From assembly GCA_038205135.1 (NCBI GenBank), contig JBBRCF010000012.1, positions 1-44,045 on the forward strand: 44,045 nt of DNA, given 5' to 3'. This stretch comes from UBA9554 sp038205135 (GTDB taxonomy: Bacteria > Pseudomonadota > Alphaproteobacteria > Rhodobacterales > Rhodobacteraceae). The position numbers were made by a program, and so were the translations under genes. The notes beneath the pieces are model-generated. The model saw nothing but the letters and a program-made list of their open reading frames with translations, was not told the origin of the DNA and did not search any database. This document shows, piece after piece, positions 23,519 to 31,066 of the stretch (positions are counted from its first letter, which is position 1; each line of letters opens with the position of its first letter).

Positions 23519-25030
23519 ATGCAAGCCCTGTTCGACCATGGCCCCTGGCCGCCCTGCCCCGCACATTTCAACCTGGCTGCCCATGTGCTGGCCCGGGCGG
23601 ACGCGCTGCCTGACAAGGTGGCGCTGGCTGTGCTGTCGGCCTCGGGCGCCGATCTGTGGACCTATGCGCGGCTGCAATCGGCCGTGCTGGGCACCGCGAC
23701 CGGGTTGCTGCGGGCCGGGTTCGTGCCGGGTGACATCCTGATGATGCGGCTGGGCAACACGGTGGATTTCCCGGTCGCCTATCTGGGTGCGATCGCGGCG
23801 GGGCTCGTGCCGGTGCCGACCTCGTCGCAACTGACCGCGCCCGAAGTGGCAAAGATGATCGCCGACCTGTCGCCCGCAGGGATCCTGCGCGCGCCCGATG
23901 TTGCCTGCCCCGACACCGCCCTGCGGGTGATCGACGCCGCAGCACTGGTCGCGATGCGCGACCTGCCTCCCGCCGGTTACGCGTTGGGCGACCCGGACCG
24001 GCTGGCATATATCATCTATACCTCGGGCACGTCGGGGGCGTCCCGCGCCGTGATGCACGCGCATCGCGCGATCTGGGCGCGCGGCATGATGCATGGCGGC
24101 TGGTACGGCCTGACGGAGGCCGACCGGTTGTGCCATGCCGGGGCGTTCAACTGGACCTTTACGCTGGGCACCGGGTTGATGGACCCGTGGTCGGTCGGGG
24201 CCACCGCGCTGATCCCGGCGCCGGGCACCGATCCGTCCGCGCTGCCCTTGCTGTTGCGCCACCATGACGCGACGATCTTTGCCGCTGCCCCCGGCGTCTA
24301 TCGCAAATTGCTGACAGGCGGGCCGCTGGACCTGCCGCAGCTGCGCCACGGACTTGCCGCCGGAGAAAAACTGTCGGCCCGCATCCGCGCTGATTGGGAA
24401 ACCGCAACGGGCCGCCCGATCTACGAAGCGTTCGGGATGTCGGAATGTTCCACGTTCATTTCGGGCAGTCCGGGTGCGCCGGCGCATCCCGGAACGCTTG
24501 GGCGGCCGCAGACCGGCCGCCGGGTGGCGATCCTCGCCGAAGATGGCCAGCCGGCCGCCATCGGCGGGGACGGCGTGATTGCGGTCCATCGCTGCGATCC
24601 GGGTCTGATGCTGGGCTATTTCGGCCAACCGGCCGAAACCGCCGCGCGCTATGCCGGCGACTGGTTCCTGACCGGCGATCGCGGCGTGATGGATGCGGAT
24701 GGCCATGTCACCTACACCGGTCGCGCCGACGACATGATGAACGCAGGCGGTTTTCGCGTTTCGCCGCTGGAGGTCGAGGTGGCGCTGCATGATTTCCCCG
24801 GACTGCGCGAAATCGGTGTGACGGATGTCATGGTCAAGGAAGACGCCGCCATCATCGCCGCGTTCTACGTCGCCGATACAGATCTGGACCCTGCCGCGCT
24901 GACCGCCTGGGCGGATGCGCGGCTGGCGCGTTACAAACAACCGCGCGCATGGGTCCGGCTGCCCGCCCTGCCGCACAATGCCAATGGAAAACTGTCGCGG
25001 CGCGGGTTGAAACCGCTGTTCCCGCGTTGA
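23519..25030 (+). CDS. acyl/aryl-CoA ligase, AMP-forming
   Basis: A 503-residue adenylate-forming enzyme (ANL superfamily) that activates a carboxylic acid as acyl-AMP and transfers it to CoA. The P-loop-like motif is YIIYTSGTSGASRAVMHAH, where the usual lysine of the loop is replaced. Later motifs are YEAFGMSECS, GDWFLTGDRGVMDADGH with TGRADDMMNAGG, and the C-terminal NANGKLSRRGL, whose lysine catalyses adenylation. The overall look is of a benzoate/medium-chain acyl ligase; the substrate is not readable. The ATG at 23519 gives a normal length; a TTG at 23465 in frame was rejected. It starts a tight + strand group with the DsbA-like and K+ channel genes. Confidence 0.85.
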   Translation: MQALFDHGPWPPCPAHFNLAAHVLARADALPDKVALAVLSASGADLWTYARLQSAVLGTATGLLRAGFVPGDILMMRLGNTVDFPVAYLGAIAAGLVPVPTSSQLTAPEVAKMIADLSPAGILRAPDVACPDTALRVIDAAALVAMRDLPPAGYALGDPDRLAYIIYTSGTSGASRAVMHAHRAIWARGMMHGGWYGLTEADRLCHAGAFNWTFTLGTGLMDPWSVGATALIPAPGTDPSALPLLLRHHDATIFAAAPGVYRKLLTGGPLDLPQLRHGLAAGEKLSARIRADWETATGRPIYEAFGMSECSTFISGSPGAPAHPGTLGRPQTGRRVAILAEDGQPAAIGGDGVIAVHRCDPGLMLGYFGQPAETAARYAGDWFLTGDRGVMDADGHVTYTGRADDMMNAGGFRVSPLEVEVALHDFPGLREIGVTDVMVKEDAAIIAAFYVADTDLDPAALTAWADARLARYKQPRAWVRLPALPHNANGKLSRRGLKPLFPR

Positions 25031-25041
25031 AAGGTGCCCAC

Positions 25042-25689
25042 ATGCTGCCCGTCAAACTGGATATCCTGTCCGACCCGATCTGTCCTTGGTGCTATATCGG
25101 CAAGGCGCGGCTCGACCGCGCGCTGGAAGCCCGCCCCGATCATCCGTTCGTGATCGCGTGGCATCCGTTCCAGTTGAACCCCGACATGCCCGCCGGCGGC
25201 ATGGACCGGCGCACCTATCTGGAAACCAAGTTCGGCGGTCAGGAGGCCGCCGTGCGGGCCTATCTGCCGGTCGCCGAACATGCCCGCGCCGCAGGCGTCA
25301 AGATCAATTTCGAAGCGATGACGCGCACCCCCAACACGCTGAACGCGCACCGGATGATCCAGTGGGCGGGCATCGAAGGGCGTCAGACGCCGATGGTGGC
25401 GGCCTTGTTCCGGGCTTATTTTGGCGAAGGCCGCGATATCGGCGATGCCGACACGCTGGCCGATCTGGCGGACGAGGCCGGGATGGATGCCGCGCTGGTG
25501 CACCGGCTGCTGGCGTCCGATGCCGACCACGCCGACATCATCGCCCGCGATGCGGCGGCGCGGCAGATGGGCGTAAACTCTGTGCCCACCTTCATCGTTG
25601 CGGGGCAACACGCCGTGCCGGGGGCGCAACCGACGGAAACATGGCTGGCCGTGATCGACGAGATTGCCGCCCGCGCACAACAGGGCTGA
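25042..25689 (+). CDS. DsbA/FrnE-like thioredoxin-fold oxidoreductase
   Basis: A 215-residue DsbA-family protein of the FrnE/2-hydroxychromene-2-carboxylate isomerase branch. It has the active-site CPWC in DPICPWCYIGK near 11-21, the helical insertion, and the cis-proline loop VNSVPTFIVAG near 180. There is no signal peptide, so it is cytoplasmic, like FrnE proteins that act as disulfide oxidoreductases or isomerases. It begins 11 bases after the ligase stop. An aromatic-isomerase role next to a CoA ligase is possible, but the two-cysteine motif favours redox chemistry. Confidence 0.85.
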   Translation: MLPVKLDILSDPICPWCYIGKARLDRALEARPDHPFVIAWHPFQLNPDMPAGGMDRRTYLETKFGGQEAAVRAYLPVAEHARAAGVKINFEAMTRTPNTLNAHRMIQWAGIEGRQTPMVAALFRAYFGEGRDIGDADTLADLADEAGMDAALVHRLLASDADHADIIARDAAARQMGVNSVPTFIVAGQHAVPGAQPTETWLAVIDEIAARAQQG

Positions 25690-25693
25690 CCCG

Positions 25694-26206
25694 ATGGGAG
25701 GTGCACTGCGACTGATCGCGCTGTTGGTCACGGTGTTGACGCTGGTGACCGCGGGAACCGTGTTCTTTGCCCTGGTCGAAGGCTGGTCGTGGCTGGACGC
25801 CTATTTTTTCACCGTCGTCACGCTATCGACCGTAGGCTATGGCAATATCGTACCGGTCACCGTGGCCGGCAAGATTGGCACCACGGTGTTCATCTTTATC
25901 GGGCTCGGCATTTTTGCGGTGGTGATCCAGCAGTTTGGCATGTTCGCGATGCAGAAACGCGAAGAACATACCGAATGGCTGATCGCGCGGCTGGGCCACC
26001 GCCAATCGGGGTCACATGGCAGCCAGCACGGGCATGCGCATGGCCCTGCGCACACCCATAGTCCGACGCACGCCCAGGAACATGCCCAGGAACATGCCCA
26101 GGAACATGCCCAGGAACATTTACAGGCGCATGAGCAGGCACATGGGCACGGCGGCGACCCCGAGGCCGCCAACGACACCGAACGTCCCGATCTGCCGCAC
26201 CGTTGA
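25694..26206 (+). CDS. two-TM potassium channel with histidine-rich tail
   Basis: A 170-residue ion channel of the Ion_trans_2 type: TM1 at about 5-27, pore helix, selectivity filter TVGYG at 46-50, and TM2 at about 61-83, which is the minimal KcsA-like unit. No RCK domain follows. Instead, residues 102-152 hold 15 histidines, including four tandem HAQE units from a 12-bp DNA repeat, then HGHGG. Such tails bind Zn, Ni or Cu in other proteins, so metal gating or metal storage is possible; it could also be a neutral low-complexity tail. It starts 4 bases after the DsbA-like stop, so it is in the same operon. The MFS gene follows with a 71-base gap. Confidence 0.85.
   Translation: MGGALRLIALLVTVLTLVTAGTVFFALVEGWSWLDAYFFTVVTLSTVGYGNIVPVTVAGKIGTTVFIFIGLGIFAVVIQQFGMFAMQKREEHTEWLIARLGHRQSGSHGSQHGHAHGPAHTHSPTHAQEHAQEHAQEHAQEHLQAHEQAHGHGGDPEAANDTERPDLPHR
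26069..26116 (+). repeat. 12-bp tandem repeat x4 encoding HAQE
   Basis: Four units (26069-26080, 26081-26092, 26093-26104, 26105-26116) of CATGCCCAGGAA; the first differs by one base (CAC for CAT). Each encodes His-Ala-Gln-Glu in the channel tail. Length changes keep the frame and would alter the number of histidines. Confidence 0.93.
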
Positions 26207-26277
26207 CCAAAGGTTGTATCTGGCTGGCCTTGCGCGCGCATGCTACGACCATGCGACGCGCATCGGCATCAGGTGTT

Positions 26278-27468
26278 ATGACCCAACGTGTTTCCCAGTT
26301 CGAATTTGTGGCACTGATGGCGATGCTGCATGCCACCGTGGCCTTGTCCATGGACGCCATGCTGCCTGCCCTGACCGAAATCGGTCAGGCGCTGTCACCC
26401 GATGCGCCGAACCGCGCGCAACTTGTTATCCTCGCTTTTGTGATCGGGATGGGCGTGGCCACGCTGGTGGCCGGACCCTTGGCCGATGCCTTGGGGCGGC
26501 GGCCGGTGTTGCTGGGCGGGATCGGGTTGTTCATTCTGGGGGCGGTGCTGGCCCATCAGGCACAGTCAATGGAGGCGATGCTGGCCGCACGCCTGCTGCA
26601 AGGCATCGGGGCCGCCGGTCCGCGGGTCGGTGCGTTTGCGATGATCCGCGACCTGTATTCCGGGCGCGACATGGCGCGGGTGAATTCCATCGTGATGATG
26701 GCGTTCATGGCAGTGCCGGCCGCGGCGCCGTTTGTCGGAATGCTGGTGATGTCGGTCGGCGGCTGGCGGTCGGTGTTCATTCTGTTCGTCGCCTTTGCGC
26801 TGATCGCCCTGATCTGGCTGGTGCTGCGCCAGCCTGAAACGCTGCCGCCCGTCGCCCGCCGCCCGTTGCGGATGCGGCTGATCGGGGCCGCGCTGGTCCA
26901 GATGGCGCGTCATCCGGTGGTGCGGTTGGCGGTTCTGGCGCAGGTGTTTTGCTATGTCGTGCTGTTCAACACCGTCACGCTGATCCAGCCGGTGTTTACG
27001 GTAGTGTTCGACCGCGAGGCCAGTTTTCCGGCCTGGTTTGCGGTGATGGCCTTGGCCACGGCGCTGGCGGCGTTCGTCAATGCCCGGCTTGTGACAAGGT
27101 TCGGGATGCGGAGGATGGCGATCGTGGCCTTTGGCACGCAGGTGTTCCTGTCGGCGGGCATGATGGGGGTCTGGTGGGCCGGCCTGTCAGGCACGCCGCT
27201 GTTCGTAGTCTATCTGATCTGGCAAGCCACCCTGTTCTTTCAGAATGGCCTGACGGTGGGCAACTTGAACGCGCTGGCGATGGAACCGATGGGCCATGTC
27301 GCAGGATTGGCCGCGGCGGTGATCGGGTCGGTGGCAGCGGTGTTCGGCGCGCTGCTGGCGATACCCTTCGGTCAGGCGTTTGACGGCACGCTGTTGCCGA
27401 TGACGCTTGGGGCCCTGCTGGCATCACTGGCGGCCTGGGCCTGTTTGCGGGCGATGCCCGAGACCTGA
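26278..27468 (+). CDS. MFS exporter, Bcr/CflA type
   Basis: A 396-residue, 12-helix major facilitator of the drug:H+ antiporter-1 Bcr/CflA branch. Family marks are the N-terminal FVALMAMLHATVALSMDAML, motif A GPLADALGRRPVLLGG between TM2 and TM3, and LLQGIGAAGPRVGAFAMIRD in TM4-5. Relatives export bicyclomycin, chloramphenicol-type drugs or amino-acid derivatives; substrate here is unknown. The ATG at 26278 was chosen for the hydrophobic start soon after it; an in-frame ATG at 26251 is possible. The upstream 71-base gap holds TTGACC at 26203 but no matching -10 at normal spacing. Confidence 0.88.
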   Translation: MTQRVSQFEFVALMAMLHATVALSMDAMLPALTEIGQALSPDAPNRAQLVILAFVIGMGVATLVAGPLADALGRRPVLLGGIGLFILGAVLAHQAQSMEAMLAARLLQGIGAAGPRVGAFAMIRDLYSGRDMARVNSIVMMAFMAVPAAAPFVGMLVMSVGGWRSVFILFVAFALIALIWLVLRQPETLPPVARRPLRMRLIGAALVQMARHPVVRLAVLAQVFCYVVLFNTVTLIQPVFTVVFDREASFPAWFAVMALATALAAFVNARLVTRFGMRRMAIVAFGTQVFLSAGMMGVWWAGLSGTPLFVVYLIWQATLFFQNGLTVGNLNALAMEPMGHVAGLAAAVIGSVAAVFGALLAIPFGQAFDGTLLPMTLGALLASLAAWACLRAMPET

Positions 27469-27475
27469 CGATTAT

Positions 27476-27495
27476 TTGTATGCAATGGCATACAA
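27476..27495. promoter_or_regulatory. 20-bp palindromic operator, GntR-like
   Basis: TTGTATGC-AATG-GCATACAA is a perfect 8-bp dyad between the MFS gene and icd, in a local A/T-rich patch. It resembles operators of FadR/FCD-type GntR regulators, which contain GTA-N-TAC-like half-sites. The right arm continues as TACAAT, a fair -10 element, so a bound protein would block a promoter there. No GntR gene is in the window. Confidence 0.55.
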
Positions 27496-27576
27496 TTCTG
27501 GCAACGGGGCGTCGGACGGTCTAAGGGGGCATTACCCGGCGCATCCCGGATTTGCGCCATCAGACCGGAGCATCCC

Positions 27577-28791
27577 ATGTCCAAGATCAAAGTCGTGAAC
27601 CCCGTCGTCGAAATGGACGGTGACGAAATGACCCGCATCATCTGGGATTTTATCAAGAAAAAGCTGATCCTGCCCTATCTGGACATCGACCTGCTGTATT
27701 ACGATCTGGGCATCGCGGAACGCGACCGCACCAATGACCAGATCACCATCGACGCCGCGCTGAAGACGCGCGAGGTCGGCGTGGCGGTGAAATGCGCCAC
27801 GATCACGCCGGACGAGGCGCGGGTCGCGGAATTCGGCCTGAAACAGATGTGGAAATCGCCCAACGGCACGATCCGCAACATTCTGGGTGGGGTCATTTTC
27901 CGCGAACCGATCATCTGCCGGAACGTGCCGCGTCTGGTGCCCGGCTGGACCCGCCCCATTGTCATCGGCCGTCACGCCTATGGCGACCAGTATCGCGCGA
28001 CCGATTTCCATTTCCCCGGCGCAGGTACGCTGACGCTGAAATTCGCCGGCGATGATGGCACCGTGATCGAACGCGAGGTGTTTCAGGCCCCCGGCGCGGG
28101 CGTGGTGATGGGGATGTACAATCTGGACGCATCCATCGTCGATTTTGCCCGGTCATCGATGAATTATGCGCTGCTGAAGGGCTGGCCGCTGTATCTTTCG
28201 ACCAAAAACACGATCCTCAAAGCCTATGACGGCCGGTTCAAGGACCTGTTCCAGCAGGTGTTCGACGCGGAATTCGCCGATAAATTCACGGCCGCTGGCA
28301 TCACTTATGAACACCGGCTGATCGACGACATGGTGGCATCGGCGCTGAAATGGTCGGGCGGCTATGTCTGGGCCTGCAAGAACTATGACGGTGACGTCCA
28401 ATCCGACATCGTGGCGCAGGGCTTTGGCAGCTTGGGCCTGATGACCTCGGTGCTGATGACGCCCGACGGCAAGGTCGTCGAGGCCGAGGCCGCGCATGGC
28501 ACCGTCACGCGGCATTTCCGCCAGCACCAGCAGGGCCGCGAAACCTCGACCAATTCCATCGCGTCGATCTATGCGTGGTCGGGCGGCCTGAAACATCGGG
28601 CGGCGCTGGATGGCAACGATGCGCTGATGCGATTTGCCACCACGCTGGAAAGGGTTTGCGTGCAGACCGTCGAAGACGGGTTCATGACCAAGGATCTGGC
28701 GATGCTGGTCGGACCGGATCAGCCGGCGCTGTCCACCATGGGCTATCTGGAAAAGGTCGATGAATACTTGAACACGGCGCTGGCGGGCTGA
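27577..28791 (+). CDS. icd: NADP-dependent isocitrate dehydrogenase
   Basis: Converts isocitrate to 2-oxoglutarate with reduction of NADP in the TCA cycle. The 404-residue protein belongs to the eukaryotic-like homodimeric type rather than the E. coli type: VVEMDGDEMTRIIW near the start, the substrate loop SPNGTIRNILGG at about 90-101, RNVPRLVPGWTRPI, and the metal/NADP region EAAHGTVTRHFRQHQQG. The ATG at 27577 gives the usual length. A palindrome lies upstream at 27476 and an intrinsic terminator follows at 28849, so it is a single-gene transcript. Confidence 0.96.
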   Translation: MSKIKVVNPVVEMDGDEMTRIIWDFIKKKLILPYLDIDLLYYDLGIAERDRTNDQITIDAALKTREVGVAVKCATITPDEARVAEFGLKQMWKSPNGTIRNILGGVIFREPIICRNVPRLVPGWTRPIVIGRHAYGDQYRATDFHFPGAGTLTLKFAGDDGTVIEREVFQAPGAGVVMGMYNLDASIVDFARSSMNYALLKGWPLYLSTKNTILKAYDGRFKDLFQQVFDAEFADKFTAAGITYEHRLIDDMVASALKWSGGYVWACKNYDGDVQSDIVAQGFGSLGLMTSVLMTPDGKVVEAEAAHGTVTRHFRQHQQGRETSTNSIASIYAWSGGLKHRAALDGNDALMRFATTLERVCVQTVEDGFMTKDLAMLVGPDQPALSTMGYLEKVDEYLNTALAG

Positions 28792-28800
28792 CACCCGCGC

Positions 28801-28830
28801 CACAGTGCGCCACAGTGCGCCACAGTGCGT
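28801..28830 (+). repeat. 10-bp tandem repeat x3 after icd
   Basis: CACAGTGCGC is repeated three times (last base of the third copy is T), starting 10 bases after the icd stop and followed by GTGCATCAC at 28835-28843. It lies in the 3' untranslated region before the terminator. Confidence 0.85.
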
Positions 28831-28848
28831 CGCCGTGCATCACCGGGG

Positions 28849-28871
28849 GCAGCCGCAAGGCTGCTATTTTT
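28849..28871 (+). terminator. icd intrinsic terminator
   Basis: GCAGCC (28849-28854), stable tetraloop GCAA, GGCTGC (28859-28864), then TATTTTT. This is a textbook Rho-independent terminator 58 bases after the icd stop. Confidence 0.92.
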
Positions 28872-28890
28872 GCATGGCAGGATTGCAGTG

Positions 28891-28938
28891 GGATATGGGT
28901 CAGACTCGTTGACCTTTGTGGGGCCGTGGCCCATATCC
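28891..28938 (+). promoter_or_regulatory. long inverted repeat in the leader of the first YitT gene
   Basis: GGATATGGG (28891-28899) pairs perfectly with CCCATATCC (28930-28938), enclosing 30 bases that include a competing inner dyad GGTCA/TGACC (28898-28902 and 28910-28914). It ends 44 bases before the YitT ATG and after the icd terminator. It could be a structured leader or a protein site. I recognise no riboswitch family in it. Confidence 0.5.
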
Positions 28939-28982
28939 GCGTGAGCCGGCGATGATAGCCCGGATTTGTCAGGACCCCGCCC

Positions 28983-29585
28983 ATGACCATCGCCGACCGC
29001 CATTCCCCGATCGAAGACGCGCAGGGGCTGGTGTTCGGTGTCAGCATGGCCGCGCTGGGGATGCATATCCTGACCCATATGGGCTTTGTCACCGGACAGA
29101 CGGCGGGGCTGGCGGTGTTGCTGGCGCATCTGACGGGGCTGCCGTTTGCGGTGGCGTATTTCGGCGTCACGCTGCCGTTTATGGGGCTGGCGTGGCGGCG
29201 CATGGGCTGGCGGTTCGCGATGAAAACGCTGATCACCACGGCGGCATTGTCATTGACGGTTGCGGCACTGCCCGGCTGGATCGAGCTTGGCCGCATGGAC
29301 CCGGTGGTGGCCGCCGTGCTGTTCGGCATGCTGTTCGGGATCGCGGCGCTGGCCGTGGTGCGGCATGGCGGCAGTTTCGGCGGGTTGTCGGTGCTGTGGG
29401 TCGAATTGCAGGACCGCACCGGGTTTCCGGCGGGCCATGCGCAATTGCTGTCCGATCTGGTGATCTTTGGTGTGGCCGCGCTGATCGTGCCGTGGGATGT
29501 GCTGGGCTACAGTTTTCTGGGGGCTGCGGTATTTGCGCTGTTTCTGGCCGTGAACCACCGGCGCGACCGCTACATCGCGGCCTAG
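28983..29585 (+). CDS. YitT-family membrane protein, paralogue 1
   Basis: A 200-residue membrane protein of the YitT (formerly DUF161) type with about five helices and no established substrate. It opens with DAQGLVFGVSMAALGMHILTH and GFVTGQTAGLAVL, and ends NHRRDRYIAA. The same landmarks occur in the 166-residue protein at 30566-31066, so the two are duplicates. This copy keeps an extra region of about 35 residues (GGSFGGLSVLWVELQDRTG and on) that the other lacks. It ends one base before the convergent amidotransferase gene. Confidence 0.85.
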   Translation: MTIADRHSPIEDAQGLVFGVSMAALGMHILTHMGFVTGQTAGLAVLLAHLTGLPFAVAYFGVTLPFMGLAWRRMGWRFAMKTLITTAALSLTVAALPGWIELGRMDPVVAAVLFGMLFGIAALAVVRHGGSFGGLSVLWVELQDRTGFPAGHAQLLSDLVIFGVAALIVPWDVLGYSFLGAAVFALFLAVNHRRDRYIAA

Positions 29586-29586
29586 G

Positions 29587-30378
29587 TCACGCCGCCTCTG
29601 CCATCATTGGCTGGAACCTGTCGAACCGGATGCCGCTGGCGTCCACCGTCAGAAAGGTGCCAGAGGCAACCGGCACCCAGCCTGCCTGGGTTTCGTCCAG
29701 CGGTTCGGACACCACGGCCCACCCCGCGCGCGTGTCGCTCCACCGGTAATACAGCGACGGCGCGTGATCGTCGGACGCATAGCGCACCGCACACAGCCGC
29801 TCGCCATCCGAAAATGCCGCGGTCAGCCGCATCGCGGGGTCCGCGCCTGCCGCCCTCGCCCGGGTTTCAAACGCTGCGGTGGCGCGTTCCAGCGCGCCTT
29901 TCGGGTCGCGGTCCAGCCCCAGACCGAGAGCGACCAGAAACAGCGCCTCGCTGTCGGTCGCGCCCTTGCGGCAGGAATACAGCGTATCGGGGATCATCAT
30001 GTCGGCGGATTTGCGGAACGTGTCGAACCCGCCCACCTGCCCGTTATGCATGAACGACCACCGCCCCGACACAAAGGGGTGACAGTTGTTGCGGCTGGTC
30101 GCGGTGCCGGTGGACGCGCGCACATGCGCCAGAAACAGCCGCGACTGCACCTGTTGCGCCAACGACCGCAGGTTGGGGTCCGACCAGGCCGGGTAGATGT
30201 CGCGGTACAGTCCCGGTTCCGGGTGGCGGTCGTACCAGGCAATGCCGAACCCGTCCGCATTGGTCGCGGTGTGGCATTGCGTGGCGCAATGGCTTTGCGC
30301 GATCAGCGAATGGGCCGGGTCGCTGACGACCTCGGACAAGAATATCGGTTCGCCGCAATAGGCCGCCCATCTGCACAT
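29587..30378 (-). CDS. class II glutamine amidotransferase
   Basis: A 263-residue protein with an N-terminal-nucleophile glutaminase fold of the YafJ/EgtC kind. After removal of Met, Cys2 (MCRWAAYCGEP) is the nucleophile. Further family residues are NADGFGIAWYD, LAHVRASTG near 104-112 and NCHPF with FMHNGQVGGF near 119-137. No synthase domain is fused, so the ammonia acceptor or alternative amide substrate is unknown. Relatives include the ergothioneine pathway amidohydrolase EgtC, but no egt genes are nearby. The ribosome site AGGAAA precedes the ATG. It lies between two YitT paralogues that face it. Confidence 0.85.
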   Translation of the reverse strand: MCRWAAYCGEPIFLSEVVSDPAHSLIAQSHCATQCHTATNADGFGIAWYDRHPEPGLYRDIYPAWSDPNLRSLAQQVQSRLFLAHVRASTGTATSRNNCHPFVSGRWSFMHNGQVGGFDTFRKSADMMIPDTLYSCRKGATDSEALFLVALGLGLDRDPKGALERATAAFETRARAAGADPAMRLTAAFSDGERLCAVRYASDDHAPSLYYRWSDTRAGWAVVSEPLDETQAGWVPVASGTFLTVDASGIRFDRFQPMMAEAA

Positions 30379-30469
30379 GCTATTTCCTGACCCGCGCTGC
30401 CTCTTACGGTCCGATTCTGCGACGGACCCGTTACCAAACCGTCATACCGCACATTCCACAGGCGGCAAA

Positions 30470-30506
30470 GCATGCCGACACCCGGCTTGTCCGCGCATCG
30501 GCATGC
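30470..30506 (+). promoter_or_regulatory. long inverted repeat in the leader of the second YitT gene
   Basis: GCATGCCGA (30470-30478) pairs perfectly with TCGGCATGC (30498-30506) across a 19-base loop. It ends 59 bases before the ATG of the second YitT gene. It has the same arm length (9 bp) and similar placement as the element at 28891 but a different sequence. It also lies upstream of the divergent amidotransferase gene. Confidence 0.5.
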
Positions 30507-30565
30507 CACCGCTGGCCGTTCGGGCCGCAACGCGCGATCACGCAGCAGAAACCGGAGGCTCAATC

Positions 30566-31066
30566 ATGACCGACCTCGCGCCTCTGCCCCAAGCTGACAG
30601 GCGCCACAGCCTGCTGGATGATGCGCAAGGGCTGGCCTATGGCACCACCATGGCGGCCTTTGGCTTGGTGATCCTGACGCATCTGGGGCTGGTGACGGGG
30701 CAGACGGCGGGACTGGCGGTGTTGATCAGCTATGCGACGGGGTGGGGTTTCGGCCCGGTGTTCTTTGCCATCAACCTGCCGTTCTACTGGTTGGGCTATC
30801 GCCGGATGGGGCTGGCGTTCGTAATCAAGACCTTTATCGCGGTGGGCACCTTGTCGGTGCTGGTCACCGTGCTGCCCCGCGTCATCACGTTCGAGATGGT
30901 GAACCCGATCTTTGGCGCGGTGCTGTTCGGGCTGGAGGCGGGGTCGGCGCTGCTGGCGCTGCTGGTGCGCGACGCGCAGGTGGTGGCCATTTCGGCCATC
31001 GGATCGCTGGTGATCAATCTGATGATCGCGATGAACCACCGGCGCGACCGTTATGTCGCCACCTAG
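30566..31066 (+). CDS. YitT-family membrane protein, paralogue 2
   Basis: A 166-residue membrane protein, about four helices. It repeats the landmarks of the 28983-29585 protein: DDAQGLAYGTTMAAFGLVILTH, VTGQTAGLAVL and the C-terminal MNHRRDRYVAT. It is shorter by about 34 residues, the loss being between the fourth helix and the C-terminus. The ATG at 30566 has a GGAGG site; earlier in-frame codons back to 30377 look non-coding. The stop overlaps the convergent dehydrogenase stop in the tetramer CTAG at 31063-31066. Confidence 0.82.
   Translation: MTDLAPLPQADRRHSLLDDAQGLAYGTTMAAFGLVILTHLGLVTGQTAGLAVLISYATGWGFGPVFFAINLPFYWLGYRRMGLAFVIKTFIAVGTLSVLVTVLPRVITFEMVNPIFGAVLFGLEAGSALLALLVRDAQVVAISAIGSLVINLMIAMNHRRDRYVAT

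Noticed and set aside
23414..24976. 520-codon minus-strand frame opposite the CoA ligase
   Set aside because: The + strand frame has all adenylation motifs; the antisense one has none.
28891..28938. A known riboswitch upstream of the YitT gene
   Set aside because: I compared it mentally with fluoride, guanidine, SAM-II and yybP-type patterns and found no matching core; it remains an unnamed inverted repeat.
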